This document shows, piece by piece, positions 40,581 to 51,984 of a stretch of 64,000 nucleotides of DNA. The DNA comes from Apodemus sylvaticus (Eukaryota > Chordata > Mammalia > Rodentia > Muridae): NCBI RefSeq assembly GCF_947179515.1, contig NC_067481.1:8005570-8069569 (forward strand). Reading direction: 5' to 3'. A program made the translations under genes and the position numbers. How positions within the stretch are numbered: the first letter of the stretch is position 1; every line of letters begins with the position of its first letter. A model generated the notes under the pieces. The model made no database searches. It was not told the origin of the DNA and saw nothing but the letters and a program-made list of their open reading frames with translations.

Positions 40581-41406
40581 ATTTTTGTGTGACTGCAAAA
40601 TCTTTTCAGATCTGTAGAACCATTCCTCGGGACACATTTACGATTCCAGGGAAGTACTTAGGGAGACCCAGAACTCACTCGCTGCCAGTCGGCCCAGGCC
40701 TCACTTCTCCATCTTTCTTGGTCAGTTTTGTGGAATGTTGATCACAAATAGGTGAAGAAGTCCCACACTGTGTCCTCAGAACCCCTCAGCCCGCCCTTTA
40801 TGGCTGGGTCAACTCAGTATCTATGTTTGGAGGGTCGAGTCAGAGTCCAGTGTGGCATTCTGAGAATTCCACACAGTTCCACGGTGTTAGTTTCAAAATC
40901 GGCCTTCCCACCAGTGTGAGTATAAAGTTACTTATCATCTTGAGTCTTTGGTGGGACAACAATGGATGCAAAATCCATGGCACTGACAGAGCAAGGCAGA
41001 AGCCACGAGGACTCCGCCATAATCCATGGTACTTACTGCTTTGGAAAAGCGGAAGCCGGGAGGAGCCCGTTATAATCCATGGTAACCGACCAAGCAAGGT
41101 AGTAGCTGGCAGGTCAGCCCCCCAGCCCCCAGGCCCCAGCCATGATGGAGCGGAGCTGGTTCTGGCTTCAGTGTTGCAACGCCAAAGCTCACATTCTAAC
41201 TCATATTTCAGAGTGATTCTCGGGTGATTCGCTTACCCTCACTAATTCCATCTAGGTAGTGTCTGCAGCTGTCTCCTCCCTGTTTCTGTGGAAAGTCCCT
41301 CCCTCCGGATGCTGCACGGGAAGGAAATGCACAGGTTTGACTCGTTGGTATTTCTTGTCCTTCTCCCACCCCTGCCACTACTTCAGCTGGGACAGGTATC
41401 CTGAGC
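40581..41406. other. Unique sequence with a diverged 50-bp triplication
   Basis: A 134-codon plus frame spans 40823-41227. It overlaps the small tandem repeat at 40971-41083 and shows no domain, so I do not call a gene. Confidence 0.4.
40971..41083. repeat. Diverged tandem repeat with AATCCATGG anchors
   Basis: aatccatgg sits at 40972, 41021 and 41074. The sequence between anchors aligns (agaagccacgagg against ggaagccgggagg), pointing to an old duplication of about 50 bases. Confidence 0.65.
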
Positions 41407-41411
41407 AGGAC

Positions 41412-41772
41412 TGTAATGGTTTGTATATGCTTGGCCCAGGGAGTGGTGCTATTAGGAGGTGTGGCCTTGGAGTAGGTGTGGCCTTGTTGGAGTAGGTGTG
41501 TTCTTGTTAGAGTAGGTGTGTTACTGTGGGTGAGGGCTTAAGACCTTAGTCTTAGCTGCTAAAAGTGAGTCTCTTCCTAGCAGGCTTCAGGTGAAGATTT
41601 GGAACTCTCAGCTCCTCCTGCACCATGCCTCCCTAGATGCTGCCGTGCTCCTGCCTTGAAGATAATGGACTGAACCTCTGAACCTGGAAGCTAGCCCTAA
41701 TTAAATGTTGTCCTTATAAGAGTCACCTTGGTCATGGTGTCTGTTTACAGCAGTAAATCCCTAATTAAGATA
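41412..41772 (+). mobile_element. MTD-like ERVL-MaLR solo LTR
   Basis: tgtaatggtttgtatatgctt, ggagtggtgctattaggagg, ctctcagctcctcctgcacc, aattaaatgttgtccttataa, ttggtcatggtgtctg run in full order. A perfect 5-bp duplication aggac flanks it at 41407-41411 and 41773-41777. Three 20-bp units of agtaggtgtg lie at 41471-41530. Confidence 0.9.
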
Positions 41773-42283
41773 AGGACCAAAGCCCAAATATCACAACAAC
41801 TTTGAGCACGAGCATTATTATGCACTGTGACAATATTTGATGAATTCATAGGTGCCTAGGGGAGCAGCCTAAGTAGGTGGATAACGTGAGAATATTTTCT
41901 GTGACAATCAATATCCCTTCAGTTAAACCATCTCTGCAGATCTGACATTTTGAGTTTTCTTTTTGGCTGCATCGACTGGATTTATGCATGTGTGCAGTGC
42001 ACATGGTGGCAAGAGGGACTTGCAGTGTCAGCGGGCCAGGTCCAGTGGTGCTGTATCTGGGAACCGGTCCACCTGCAGGAGACCACAGCTATGTGGACGC
42101 TGGTACCGCTGAAGGGTGCTCACCTGGTCCTTGCTGCTGAGTGCTAGAGGTTCCACATGACTGTGCATTTTCAAATTAAGCATGAGCTGACAGGGGCCTG
42201 GTATCAGCCCTGGAAGCCCTGGTCTCCCGGGATCGCCGGTCACTCAATTCTGGTCAAAAGCAGAGAGCAGATGTCTGTGTGCT

Positions 42284-42310
42284 TGTGTGTGTGTGTGTGT
42301 GTGTGTGTGT
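42284..42310. repeat. (GT)n microsatellite
   Basis: About 13 GT units, followed by TG-rich DNA to about 42390 that forms the tail of the adjacent B4. Confidence 0.95.
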
Positions 42311-42389
42311 TGGTATATGGGGGTGGGATAGTAGTGTGTGTGGTGTGTGTGTTATATGTGTGTTTGTGGTATGTGTCGTGTGTGTGAAT

Positions 42390-42637
42390 GTATACACAAA
42401 CATGAAGAGATCAGAGGATTGTCATTGGGTGTCTTTTTTTTTTTTGAGATAGGGTTTCTCTTATTGAGCCTAATTTGGCTGGACTACTAGCTGAGCAAGT
42501 CCCTGGGATTCTCCTGTCTCCAACTCCCAACAGTGAGATTTCAGATGAGCTTGGCCATGCCTGGCTTTTTACATGGGTGCTGGGATCCAAACTCAATTTC
42601 TCTTGAAAACACTTTATCAATAGTCATCTCTTCAGTC
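42390..42637 (-). mobile_element. B4-type SINE
   Basis: gagatagggtttctcttattg, ttggctggactactagctgag, tgcctggctttttacatggg, tgctgggatccaaactcaatt, agtcatctcttcagtcc on the minus strand. Confidence 0.85.
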
Positions 42638-43174
42638 CTCAGGTGGCTTAAAGTCATCTCTCCAGGCCTTGAGTGACTTCACAAGGTCCTCTCAGGGTTG
42701 GGGCATAATCAACAACCATTAGCTTGGTTGTTGGTCCTGTCAATTGCTAAGGGTGGTGACAGATCATTGCCCTTGACAAAGCCCCATCGCATCTTTTGTT
42801 GCTGTTTGCCCATTTGTAGAATGGAGCTGATAGTACCAGCCTGTGTTAGGTGCCAGTGGGTACTGGACAGTCTTTCCTGGGCTTTGTGTGGGTCAATGTC
42901 CCTAGGTCTCCCTGTGTCTCAGTAGCCCCTGCTCTGTAATAGTCCCACTTGTGTAGACAAACTGAGATGAAGCTATGCATTTTTAGGCATGGTGAGGGTT
43001 TGTAAAGTCAAGATTCTGAGAGGAAAAAAAGTTGTGGAGGTATTGGCTTTGGTAGCTGGAGGCAATGCTAAGGATACTTCATGAATACAAAGGAGAGATA
43101 ACTTTCTAGAGCCTTCTATATCTAGACTCTAGGCTCCCCTCCTGTAAAGGCTCAGCCTGACTGCAATTTCACTG
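42638..43174. other. Unique sequence, no feature recognised
   Basis: No element or gene was recognised. Confidence 0.5.
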
Positions 43175-43382
43175 GTTATAAGGCACAGAGCTTCACATAC
43201 AGGCTCTGGGATCTGCATCTGGCTTTGCCTCCTGCTATCAGGGTGACCAGATGTTTTCCTCAGCTTCTTCACCTGCTGGATGGAGCGGTGATCATGCCTT
43301 TCTCGCAGGCAGGCAGATGAGAGTATTTAAAGCACTTGAAGGAGGGCCTGAGGGATTAAGCACTCGTTAAACTGGGCTTAGC
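43175..43382 (+). mobile_element. MIR ancient SINE
   Basis: ggctctgggatctgcatctgg, gctatcagggtgaccagatg, cagcttcttcacctgctgg, gatgagagtatttaaagcac, ggattaagcactcgttaaac match MIR in order. Confidence 0.62.
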
Positions 43383-43456
43383 GCGCCTCCACAGAACCGT
43401 GATGCAGCCACCGCCTGATCACAGGCCCAGAGCTAACTTCTGTTTTCTTAGGTCAC

Positions 43457-43835
43457 TGTCTTAGTCAGGGTTTCTGTTCCTGCACAACCATCATGACCAA
43501 GAAGCTGAAGAAAGAGTTTATTCAGCTTACACTTCCACACTGCAGTTCATCACCAAATGAAGTCAGGACTGGAACTCAAGCAGGTCAGGAAGCAGGAGCT
43601 GATGCAGAGGCCATGGAGGGATGTTTCTTACTGGCTTGCTCAGCTTGCTTTTTCTTATAGAACCCAAGACTACCAGCCTAGAGATGGTACCACCCACAAG
43701 GGCCCCTCCCCCTTGATCACTAATTGAGAAAATGCCTTACAGCTGGATCTCATGGAGACATTTCCCCACCTGAAGCTTCTTTCTCTGTGATAACTCCAGC
43801 TTGTGTCAAGTTGACACACAAAACCAGCCAGTACC
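43457..43835 (-). mobile_element. ERVL-MaLR solo LTR
   Basis: tgtcttagtcagggtttctgt, agaaagagtttattcagctta, ggagctgatgcagaggccatg, aattgagaaaatgccttacag, gcttgtgtcaagttgacacac: complete minus-strand LTR. Flanks gtcac (43452-43456) and ctcac (43836-43840) match 4 of 5. Confidence 0.85.
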
Positions 43836-44764
43836 CTCACAAATCAATCCCCAATTAGAATTTTGACTGCTCCGTCCTCACACCCATGGCTCTTGCCAGG
43901 CAGAGTGAGGCACCAGGATCATTCAGAGTCCCTGTCAAGCCCTCCTCTCTTTGCCGTTTCCTGCCTGTATCTTAGAACACCACAGACGATATTGTTTATG
44001 AACAACATTGTCCAACCACTTAGGTGTCTGCACCTGGCTAGGCCCTCTCACCCTCTGAGAGCATGGAGGAGCCAGACAGTCCATGAAAAGGCAGAGCAAG
44101 TCAGGGTCCCACACATGCCACATGAATTCACCCTCGGGATAGCTAAGCTACGTCTTCGATAATATAGCAGTAACCCATTCCTGAAGAAGGAGTCCCCAAG
44201 ACTCTCCTTCGAAGCTCTGCCTCTTAACACTCTCAACATGCACATCTGGGGACTCAGTTTGCAACCCTCACACTTTAGGGGTGATCATCGGACCGCAAAA
44301 CACCTGTATAGAAATCTGGACTGAGCCAAAGCCTCAGCGGGTGCCACAAAAGGAGAACAGGGTGTGGAGGGGGCGGGCTGGCTGCTTCTGGCCTTTTAGA
44401 GCCTTCGAGATATTTTATGACCATGTAAGACATACCCAATAACAATGCAGAACATTCTAGCCCATAGACATGCAAATAAATTCCATCCCAAGATTGCATT
44501 GATTTTGGTCTTTCTGAGGAATAGGCCAGGTTAGTCTGTTCTTGGTCTCAGGCCCATTTTTTCTGTTCTCTCTCTAAATTGGTCTTTCCCAGATTTGTTA
44601 CACTGGTTGTAACATCCGCCTGGTTCTCTCATTAATATGAACCCAAAAGAGCTCTTTAGCACACCTCAAAGTCTGAGAGTCCTGATCTTTCCTTTCTTGG
44701 ATGATAATTCTTTAATATTTTCAATGATAAGAAAAATTTCTAAACAGACCAAAACACAGCATCA
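43836..44764. other. Unique sequence, no gene recognised
   Basis: Frames up to 99 codons, no domain. 44640-44760 is AT-rich and may be old retroelement sequence. Confidence 0.42.
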
Positions 44765-44830
44765 TAGTCAGTTTTCTTATCTATAAAATGGAAATAATAG
44801 TCAGTACCAGGCGAATGCTGTGAGAACTTT
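44765..44830 (+). mobile_element. MIR ancient SINE fragment
   Basis: cagttttcttatctataaaat, ggaaataatagtcagtaccag, gctgtgagaac are the MIR 3' core. Confidence 0.55.
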
Positions 44831-44989
44831 CCAGTGGTATCTGACAAATCCCTTGCCCTGGGGAGAAACAGGCTGGAAAAGTATAGGGCAAGTGGGTCGT
44901 TCCACCAGAGAGAAGAACCAGTAAAGCCGAGTGACCTCAGACCCTGGGAATCTCAGAGACTTGAGATCGGCAGGAGACAAGATGCTCCC

Positions 44990-45905
44990 TACTCGTTTCT
45001 GTACCTTGAAGGAGAAACTTCTGGTTTCTTTGGAAAGTCAGTTATGTCAAGTGATGATTTGCTGAGAGCACACAGTGAAAGGATGTCTTGCTAAAGCACA
45101 AACGTAGAAGAATGTTTTCCTGAAGCAGACGTATGTGAAAGGATGCGTGATGAAGGAGTCTAAATATGACCTCTCAGACGGAGGCAAATGAGCACAGATC
45201 ATTGGTGTGGTTTGCGCCAACCCTATTCTTCACTAGTAACACACTTGTATTGGTTCACCTTACATAGCTTGTTGAGTTTAGCTTGTGATAACACTGACAT
45301 TGAGAGACTTACCCAAGAACTGCTTTGAGGTTCCTGCGGCAGCCTCACCTCAGGCCAGTTGGCGAACCTTGTGGCTTCTTCAGGATTGAACCACAGCTGC
45401 TGGTTAGTGCCTGGTGTCTGCCTGCCTAGAGGACTAATCTGCGGAGTCGTATTTGGTGTTTGCTACGGGACTGAACTACTGAGAAAGAAGATCGAGCTCC
45501 CCCCTAAAGAACTATTGCTAAACAGGTCCACTTCCCCCATAGCCAAATAATTTCTCTCTTCCACTGCCTCTGGTGGGAGGTGGGCAAGAAGAGAGGTTGA
45601 ACGTTTATTAAAATTGGCTGCAAAAAAATGTATGCCAACAGTGCCTGCTCTAGAACATGTAACCGTGACATTCCACAAAGAGGACCATGGGCAGGCAGTC
45701 ATGTGAGGAAACCTGGAGTCCTTTCCCATACAGAAAGAACATCGCTAACATCTCAAACTGAGCCAATAGGAAACACTTACTGCTAAATCCTACCCGATGC
45801 CTCAATGTTTACATAGTCCCTGTCCATATGGAATAAAGCACACAAGTTATTTCACTAAGGATCATCTTAGATGATCTTACTGATTTTACTGATCTGTAAC
45901 ACTTG
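44990..45905 (+). mobile_element. Unresolved LTR-like retroelement
   Basis: The block has the feel of a rodent ERV LTR: an AATAAAG at 45832-45838 near its right end, CCAAT (45762-45767) upstream, and moderately AT-rich sequence. I cannot define TG/CA ends or a target duplication, and the family is unknown to me. Confidence 0.35.
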
Positions 45906-45914
45906 AGGAAGAGT

Positions 45915-46118
45915 TCCCTCTCCCTCTCTCCCTCCCTGTCCCTCCCTTCCCTCCCCCTCAATCATCCCCTCCCTCCCTTCCTGTCTCTCCCTCCCCTCTC
46001 TCCTTCTCCCCCTCTCCCCCTCTCTCACTCTCCTCCTTCCTCTCCCTCTCCCCATCCCTCTCCCTTTCCTCCTCCCTCTTTCTCCCCTCCCCCATATCCC
46101 CCTCCTCCTCCCCACTCT
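45915..46118. repeat. Polypyrimidine CT-rich tract
   Basis: About 200 bases of C and T with very few purines (ccctcc, ctctccc). The complementary polypurine strand gives arginine/glutamate/glycine-rich frames that are artefacts. Confidence 0.93.
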
Positions 46119-46863
46119 CTGCATTCATCCCTGAACCTTGGACCCACCTGGACCCTGCTACCACTGCCCCTGTTGCTGGCGCTGGCCCTGGTGCTACCCC
46201 AGTAGCTGACAAGAAACCCAGGACCTCAGCTACCTTCCCTGCACAGGATGCCCAAGCTTCCTCACTTCTGTCTAAGAGCTGCAATACTCTCCAGCCAAAC
46301 CAGAGCCCAATGGAACCTATTCATCTGCCTCACTGCCAGATGACAGAAGGGAGGCAGGCGATCCCGTCCCATTGAGGGGAGTGGGAGTGCAAAGAATTCT
46401 GGACCAGGGACAGTATGGAAGTTGTAGATCCTTGAGTGTACTGGGGCAGGACTTTGCACACTGAACAATCCAGGAAACCCAAGTTGTGATAAGTGCAGGT
46501 ACAGGAGGGTTTCGGGTGGTGGGCATCCCAGGTGTCTCAGCGTTTGCCAGCTAATCGACCTGGAAGGAGCCTCCTCAATCAAGTGGATGGGAACCTGGAG
46601 TTAGCAGTTCCTGGAAGAGGGATTGGAATATTCCTTGTGACTCACTGGAATTTGGAGAGAGGATGGGTGTTGGTTTGACTCAAAAAAGACTCAGCTGCAG
46701 AAGGAAAGGCAGAAGCAAGGTGGGAAGCTTCAGGCTGACTTCCTCTTGAGTACAAGTGAGTGTCCCTGCCTGTCACCTAGGAAACAAGGGCTTGATTTTC
46801 TAGTGAGGAGGAAGACTTTTGGTGGGAAACTTGGGAGTCAGATTCAAACAGATCCTTGTGATT
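46119..46863. other. Unique sequence, no feature recognised
   Basis: Short frames on both strands. No repeat was recognised. Confidence 0.5.
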
Positions 46864-46945
46864 TGGGGGCCAACTTGGTCTATTTAGTGAGTCCTAGGCC
46901 ATATTGAGACCCTGTCTCAAAACTCAAACAAAACAAATAAAAGTG
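46864..46945 (+). mobile_element. B1-like right-half fragment
   Basis: ggccaacttggtctatttagtg, cctaggccatattgagaccc, tgtctcaaaactcaaac: the distal half of a diverged B1. Confidence 0.55.
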
Positions 46946-47184
46946 ATCGGGCCTGACAACACCCTGTCATATCAGGGGAAGGGACTTGGGCCCACTCCTT
47001 GGGGATTTATCTGCAGATAATGCTAGACAGGGGAGATGTTTTCTTGAGTGGTCTAGCCATTGGCAGAGGATACATGGCCCTGCAAACAAACTTCCACCCA
47101 GGCTACTGTGAGCAATACTAACCAAACCCACTGGGTCATAAAAATCACATGAAAACCAAAGAGGGGACTGGTTGGGGCGGGAGA
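46946..47184. other. Unique sequence, no feature recognised
   Basis: No repeat or coding signal. Confidence 0.5.
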
Positions 47185-47520
47185 GAGGGCCCAGGGTTTT
47201 AGAACACTTGCCACACAATCATGAGGATTGGAGTTTGGGTCTCAGCATCTAGATAACAAGTTGGGTGTCCAGAATGCACCTGCAACACAGGCTCCAAGGG
47301 AGGCAGAGACAGGGTTGCCAGGGTTTGCTGACTTCCAACCTAGCTGAGAAATCTCAAGCCCAGGCTCAGGGAGAGTAAGAGACCCTGTCTCAAAAGACTA
47401 GGGGAGAGGGGCAGAGAACACCTGACGCCCACCTCAGGTCTCCACATACATGTGGCGGTACGTGCACCTGTGCACACATGTGCACATACATACTCCATGT
47501 ACTCACACAAATAGGTATGT
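47185..47520 (+). mobile_element. B4-type SINE
   Basis: gagagagggcccagggtttt, aatcatgaggattggagtttg, ggctccaagggaggcagagac, aggctcagggagagtaagag, accctgtctcaaaagac then ACATGTGCAC-rich tail. Confidence 0.65.
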
Positions 47521-47559
47521 ATACATATAAATAGTTATAAAGGGAGGGCTGGTCGGGGA

Positions 47560-47675
47560 AAGGAAGGAGATTGGCAAGAGCGGAACAAGATAAGGGAGGG
47601 GGGAAGGAGAGAATGTTCAGACTACATTATGTACACACAGGGAAATGTCACGATAAAGCTTATCATTATATGTAA
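47560..47675 (+). mobile_element. Possible L1 3'-end fragment
   Basis: gggaggggggaaggagagaatg, ttcagactacattatgtacac and cacgataaagcttatcatt resemble the 3' tail of rodent L1 (purine tract, then attatatacatg-type sequence). Confidence 0.35.
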
Positions 47676-49052
47676 TTAAGACATGCTAATAAAGGACCTA
47701 GAGATTAGTGAAATGACCTTGAAATAAGTTTGTCAGCTCACCAATTCACCAAGGATCAACAAGAAAATGTAGCTCTGAGCTATTGGCGGGGTCGGGTGGC
47801 ATGGGAGGGGGGTCTTACTATGTTTATCTTTCTGTTGGTTTATGTTATTTTATTTTTTGAGTGTCAAGAAGAGAAAGATAAAAGACAGTTGGATGAGGAA
47901 GCAGAGGTCTTACAAATGGTCGTTTTTATTAGTTTTTAGCAGCTGGCCTTGAACTCTGGCAGACCCACCCTCACAAGCATTCATATCCTGTTGCAGCTGA
48001 GAGACTGACAGCCGTCATCAAATATCACTTCCCTCTGTGTCTTAGAGGGAAAGCCGTGCGGGGAATCCAACAAGCAGCGGAAACCGATTTCATGGTTTCC
48101 TGACAGGATGAAGGAAGGAAGGAGAGGGAAAACCAGTTTGAGCCCACACCACACTCTTGTCGGGCTTTCCCGGGTTCCGAACTCAAAGCAACATAAAGAG
48201 CAAAGTCAAATTTCATAAAGAGGAAGAGCCCGTCTGGGCTTCTGCAAAGTGGGGTGGCTGTCCTAAGTGAGTCCCAGAGGGAAGAGGCAGGAAGTTCAGC
48301 CACTGCTCTGAGCTGGTGGACACTGATTCTGAAGTAGAAAAAGAAAAGAAAAGCAAAACAAAAAACACAAGGTTGACATCACTGGTTTTTAACAGCTCCT
48401 CAAGACATCCTCATGTGCTGGCTGAGAACCTCTGACCTCCAGTCTCTACAGCTAGATCTGGCCCTCAGACACCATCAGTGCAGCTGGATGGGGGCCTTTG
48501 GACCCATCTGCAGTCTGTATCCCAAAGCAGACAGCATGGCTGCTCCTAACACCCTGGCCCACCTCTCCACAGGGATCTCAGGTGTCTGTTCCAGGGGCAG
48601 CTTAGGACATTAGGCACCCCTGATGTCTGGTTGCTGGAGAATGCAGGGATACTACTGGACTTGTATCTGCAGGGGAGCTGTTTCTTCTGGTCCTCTTTTG
48701 GGGAGGATCCCTTTCTGGGAAATCCTTACCTGGGTCCCTCCTGGCTAGGGTATGTGATGTGGGTGTGGAGTCTGTGGGTGTGGAGTCTGTGTGTGATCTC
48801 TCTTCCCCACCTGTGAAATGCAGCTTCTGACTGTATCTGCCTTGCATGGGTGAACGAAAGCTCAAACACAGAGCTCGGAGCATGGCCTGAGGCCCAGAGA
48901 CAGAGCCTGTAGGCCTTACTTCAGTTCCAGGATGAAACTGTCTTTGGGTATATGAAGAACAGGGCTATCCAGGCTGTATCAAGCTTAATATATCGTGGTG
49001 ACCTTAGAGGTCACAGTGCATCCAAAGCTAGGCTAGGCAGGCTGGCTGCCAC
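47676..49052. other. Unique sequence, no gene recognised
   Basis: About 1.4 kb of unique DNA. A short tandem of gggtgtggagtctgtg occurs at 48770-48800. No coding exon was recognised. Confidence 0.45.
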
Positions 49053-49392
49053 TGTCTTAGTCACTTTAGGTGTCATTGTGAAAGAACAACTCAAAAAAGA
49101 GTGATTTTTCTGGGATTCACAGTTTGAGAGGATAGTTTGTCACAGTGGAGGGGGTGAGGAAAACACGGCGGTGGGTGGTTCCAGGTTTGGGGTTTGGAGC
49201 ATATGACAGCCCCTTGTTACATGATGCTGAGAAGGAAGCGTGGAGGCTCTGACAGGGGCTGGCTATAACCTGCAAGCCCTCTCCTCACAGCCCCGTAGTC
49301 TGCCAGACTCATGTCCCAAGGTTTCTATCAACTGGGGACCGAGAGTTCAAACACATGCGCCTATGGGGGGACATTTCACATTCTGGTCATAG
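49053..49392 (-). mobile_element. ERVL-MaLR LTR, minus strand
   Basis: tgtcttagtcactttaggtgt, cattgtgaaagaacaactc, tccaggtttggggtttggagc, aactggggaccgagagttcaa, cacatgcgcctatggggggac. The order is MaLR, moderately diverged; no clean target duplication. Confidence 0.7.
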
Positions 49393-49412
49393 TCAGCAAA
49401 GTGCTGGATGCT

Positions 49413-49540
49413 GAGGGAGGTGTAGAAGGGTAGAGGAAGGAAGGGGGGAGGGAGGGAAGGAGAAAGAGAGGGGAGGAGGAAGAGAGGGAAGGAGGGAGGG
49501 AGGGAAGGAGGGAGGAAAGAAGGAAGGGAGGAAGAGGGGA
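49413..49540. repeat. Polypurine GGAA/GGGA tract
   Basis: ggaaggaagg, gggagggaagg and gaggagg tracts with almost no pyrimidines on the plus strand. Confidence 0.93.
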
Positions 49541-50377
49541 ATGTAGGGGCCAGACATGCTTCAGGCTTCTTGAACCTGCTTGGCTCATAGCCTGCTTTGA
49601 AGTGTCCCCAAGGGCCGGACGCCCCACAGGCTGGTCTGTGCACGTGTGCAGAGAAGGGATGATGGGCTCACTTGCTCCCCTCACCTCCTCAAAGCCACAG
49701 CGTGAACTGCCAGGAGCAAAATCCAGCAGGGCGCAGCTCTGCTTCCTTCTGGGCTGGGGCTGGAATTCAGATACCAGGAAAAGGCTGGAAGACTTTGGTG
49801 CTTTCAAAGCACCATTGCTTCCTGCTTCTACCGTCATATCGAAGCTGTTCTGTTGGTATATAGTCAAAGAATGTTTTTTTAATCTCCTAAACGATAGCTC
49901 CTCTAAATGTTCCCGTCATTGTAAATTCCATTGTGATTCCCAAGCCAATTTTTTCTTCTTTTTTTTCTTTTTTCTTTCTTTTTTTTTAAAGAGTCAATTG
50001 GAAAATTCCCCCAAGGGACCTCCCCTATGGCATCCGTCAGTGTACCCTGCATCTCAGTGGTGAGCCCAGCCCTGGTTCCTTTTCCTCTCCAAATGCCCTT
50101 TGCTATAACCTGAAGGGCCATCTGCCTCATTCCCTTCTTTGCATGCTGTAGATGACTGGAACACTGGCTGTCATCAGCAGGCTGGGTCCTTGATGTCCTC
50201 AGCCCTGCCCCTCCCCCTCAGGAGCAGCCTGAATCCCACAGATCCCCTGCACCGTCAGGGGTCCTGGTCTTCCGCCACTGAGCTCCCTTGGATCTGGGTT
50301 CAGCAGCCTTCGCCCTGCAACCTGTTGCCTGTGCTAATTGCCCTGCATCTCTCGCCGCATCTCCCGGCCTCCTCAGC
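49541..50377. other. Unique sequence; T-rich tract 49950-49988
   Basis: A T-rich/TTTC low-complexity tract lies at 49950-49988. Frames here are explained by chance or by neighbouring low complexity. Confidence 0.45.
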
Positions 50378-50640
50378 TAATGAGTCATCCTGCACAGCCA
50401 TTTGTTTATGCTGGCTTCAGACAGACTAATGCCTTTAATGGCATATAATCATTTTTCAGAAGTCATTTGATGCCCCTAATCATCTCAGTAATATGCCGCG
50501 ATGGAACGCATAATGACATTTGGAACAGGACAAATGGCAGCGTGGTTCATGCCTTCCCTCTCCCCGCCTCTAATCTATATTTTACCATGCTCTCTCACCT
50601 GCTAATGCCATCAAGGGCTGCTAACAAACAACCATCTTAA
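50378..50640. promoter_or_regulatory. TAAT-cluster island, strong candidate developmental enhancer
   Basis: Nine TAAT cores occur on one strand at 50378, 50427, 50436, 50446, 50477, 50489, 50511, 50571 and 50603. Around them are tgagtcat (AP-1-like), ttgtttatg (forkhead-like), catttga and aatggcagcg. The island is free of SINEs and simple repeats. Such runs are typical of deeply conserved enhancers of developmental genes, but conservation was not tested. Confidence 0.5.
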
Positions 50641-51006
50641 AGATTTCCCCTCCCTTCAAGGATTTCAAGGGCGGTGGAGGTACCAGATAACAGTACATCC
50701 GCCCTGCGGGCACCTCCCCTGGGCAGGCGAGAGTTGAAAGAGAGCTGCCTCCTCTCTGGCAAATGGCTACCCAGGACTCCTTTCATGCAGGGAGACTGCA
50801 AGTGTCCAAGAAGATGAGAAGGTGGGGAAGGCAGGAAGGGAGCCAGGAAAAGAATCTTCGAGAATTCGGTTTGCAGCCAATCCCCCATTGTTGAAAGTTC
50901 TGTAGAGAAGCGGGCTTTGTCAGACCTAGGAATGGGCTTGGAGGACAGAAGGTGGGGACGGCGGGGTGTAGGCGTGGGGGACCTTGTCAGGGAGCAGGCC
51001 AGAATC
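50641..51006. other. Unique sequence, no feature recognised
   Basis: No repeat or exon signature. Confidence 0.5.
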
Positions 51007-51021
51007 CCACTATAGTGTTCT

Positions 51022-51188
51022 TTTGTTTTTTGTTTTGTTTTGTTTTTTTGAGACAGGATTTCTCTATTTAACTCTGCCTGTCCTGGAACTCACTCTGTAG
51101 ACCAGGCTGGCCTCAAACTCAGAAGAAATCTGCCTGCCTCTGCCTCCCAAGTGCTGGGATTAAAGGCGTGTGCCACCACTGCCCAGCT
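51022..51188 (-). mobile_element. B1 SINE, young
   Basis: Near-consensus minus-strand B1 with a TTTTG-rich tail at its left. A perfect 15-bp target duplication ccactatagtgttct lies at 51007-51021 and 51189-51203. Confidence 0.97.
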
Positions 51189-51203
51189 CCACTATAGTGT
51201 TCT

Positions 51204-51494
51204 AAGACAGTTGCAGCTGCAGGTTCAGGGGAAATTGTATATGGGAGAAGCGGCCTAAGCTTCTGCTCCGAGCCTCCACAGACCAGAGAGTTTGACTCAG
51301 CTGTCCACCCTCACCAACCTGGAAAACTTGAGCTGTTGGAAACACTCCAAGTTGCTGCTTGGGTGTTTATCCCAAGTCAGTTTGGTTCTGTTTATCCTCT
51401 AAGCAAATAACCACCAAGACCCCTGGCTGGCTTCAGTGTGAGCCGGCTTCCTGTTGCCATGACCCCACCTCTCACACCGAGTTTACTGTTCCTC
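51204..51494. other. Unique sequence, no feature recognised
   Basis: No repeat or exon signature. Confidence 0.5.
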
Positions 51495-51620
51495 ATTCCA
51501 AATCTTCAGTCATTCGTGGGTTTAAATGAAGTGACATTTTACCCTAATGCTCCTCGGAGATTGAATGCTAATAAAATGCAGCAATTACAATAAATACCAA
51601 TGACAGGAAACAGCTGGACA
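51495..51620. promoter_or_regulatory. AT-rich island, candidate enhancer
   Basis: catttcacccta-like AT-rich text: gggtttaaatgaagtgacatt, accctaatgctcc, gaatgctaataaaatgcag, caattacaataaatacc. Several TAAT/ATTA cores in 125 repeat-free bases. Confidence 0.38.
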
Positions 51621-51984
51621 CTGCTTCGAGAGGCCAGGGGACGGGCAGTGGACTGACCCCATGATAGCTGCCACTCCTGAGGGACCTATGAAGAGCCTGT
51701 TTTCATTCCCAAAGTTCTATTCATAAGGTGAAGGCTTTCCAGGCTGGAGGACGACTCTGGTCTGGCTTTCTCCCACTCTGCACTTCCTCTTGGGTCTTCT
51801 CAATGGGGCGTAGGTATCCCCCACCACTCTAGTTGAGCCTTCCCACCCACTGGGTTAATCTATCCACAGTATAGGGCACACGGTACAGGACTGCAAGAGC
51901 TGCTAAGGACCTGGAATGGGTAGATGGAGACCAAGGAGACAGGACAGAGGAGTGGCCGCAGATAGTCAGGGGTCATAGGTCTCA
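51621..51984. other. Unique sequence, no feature recognised
   Basis: No repeat or exon signature. Confidence 0.5.

Noticed and set aside
40823..41227. 134-codon plus frame considered as a small gene
   Set aside because: It overlaps a diverged tandem repeat, has no recognisable domain or splice context, and the reverse strand is open for 85 codons in the same place.
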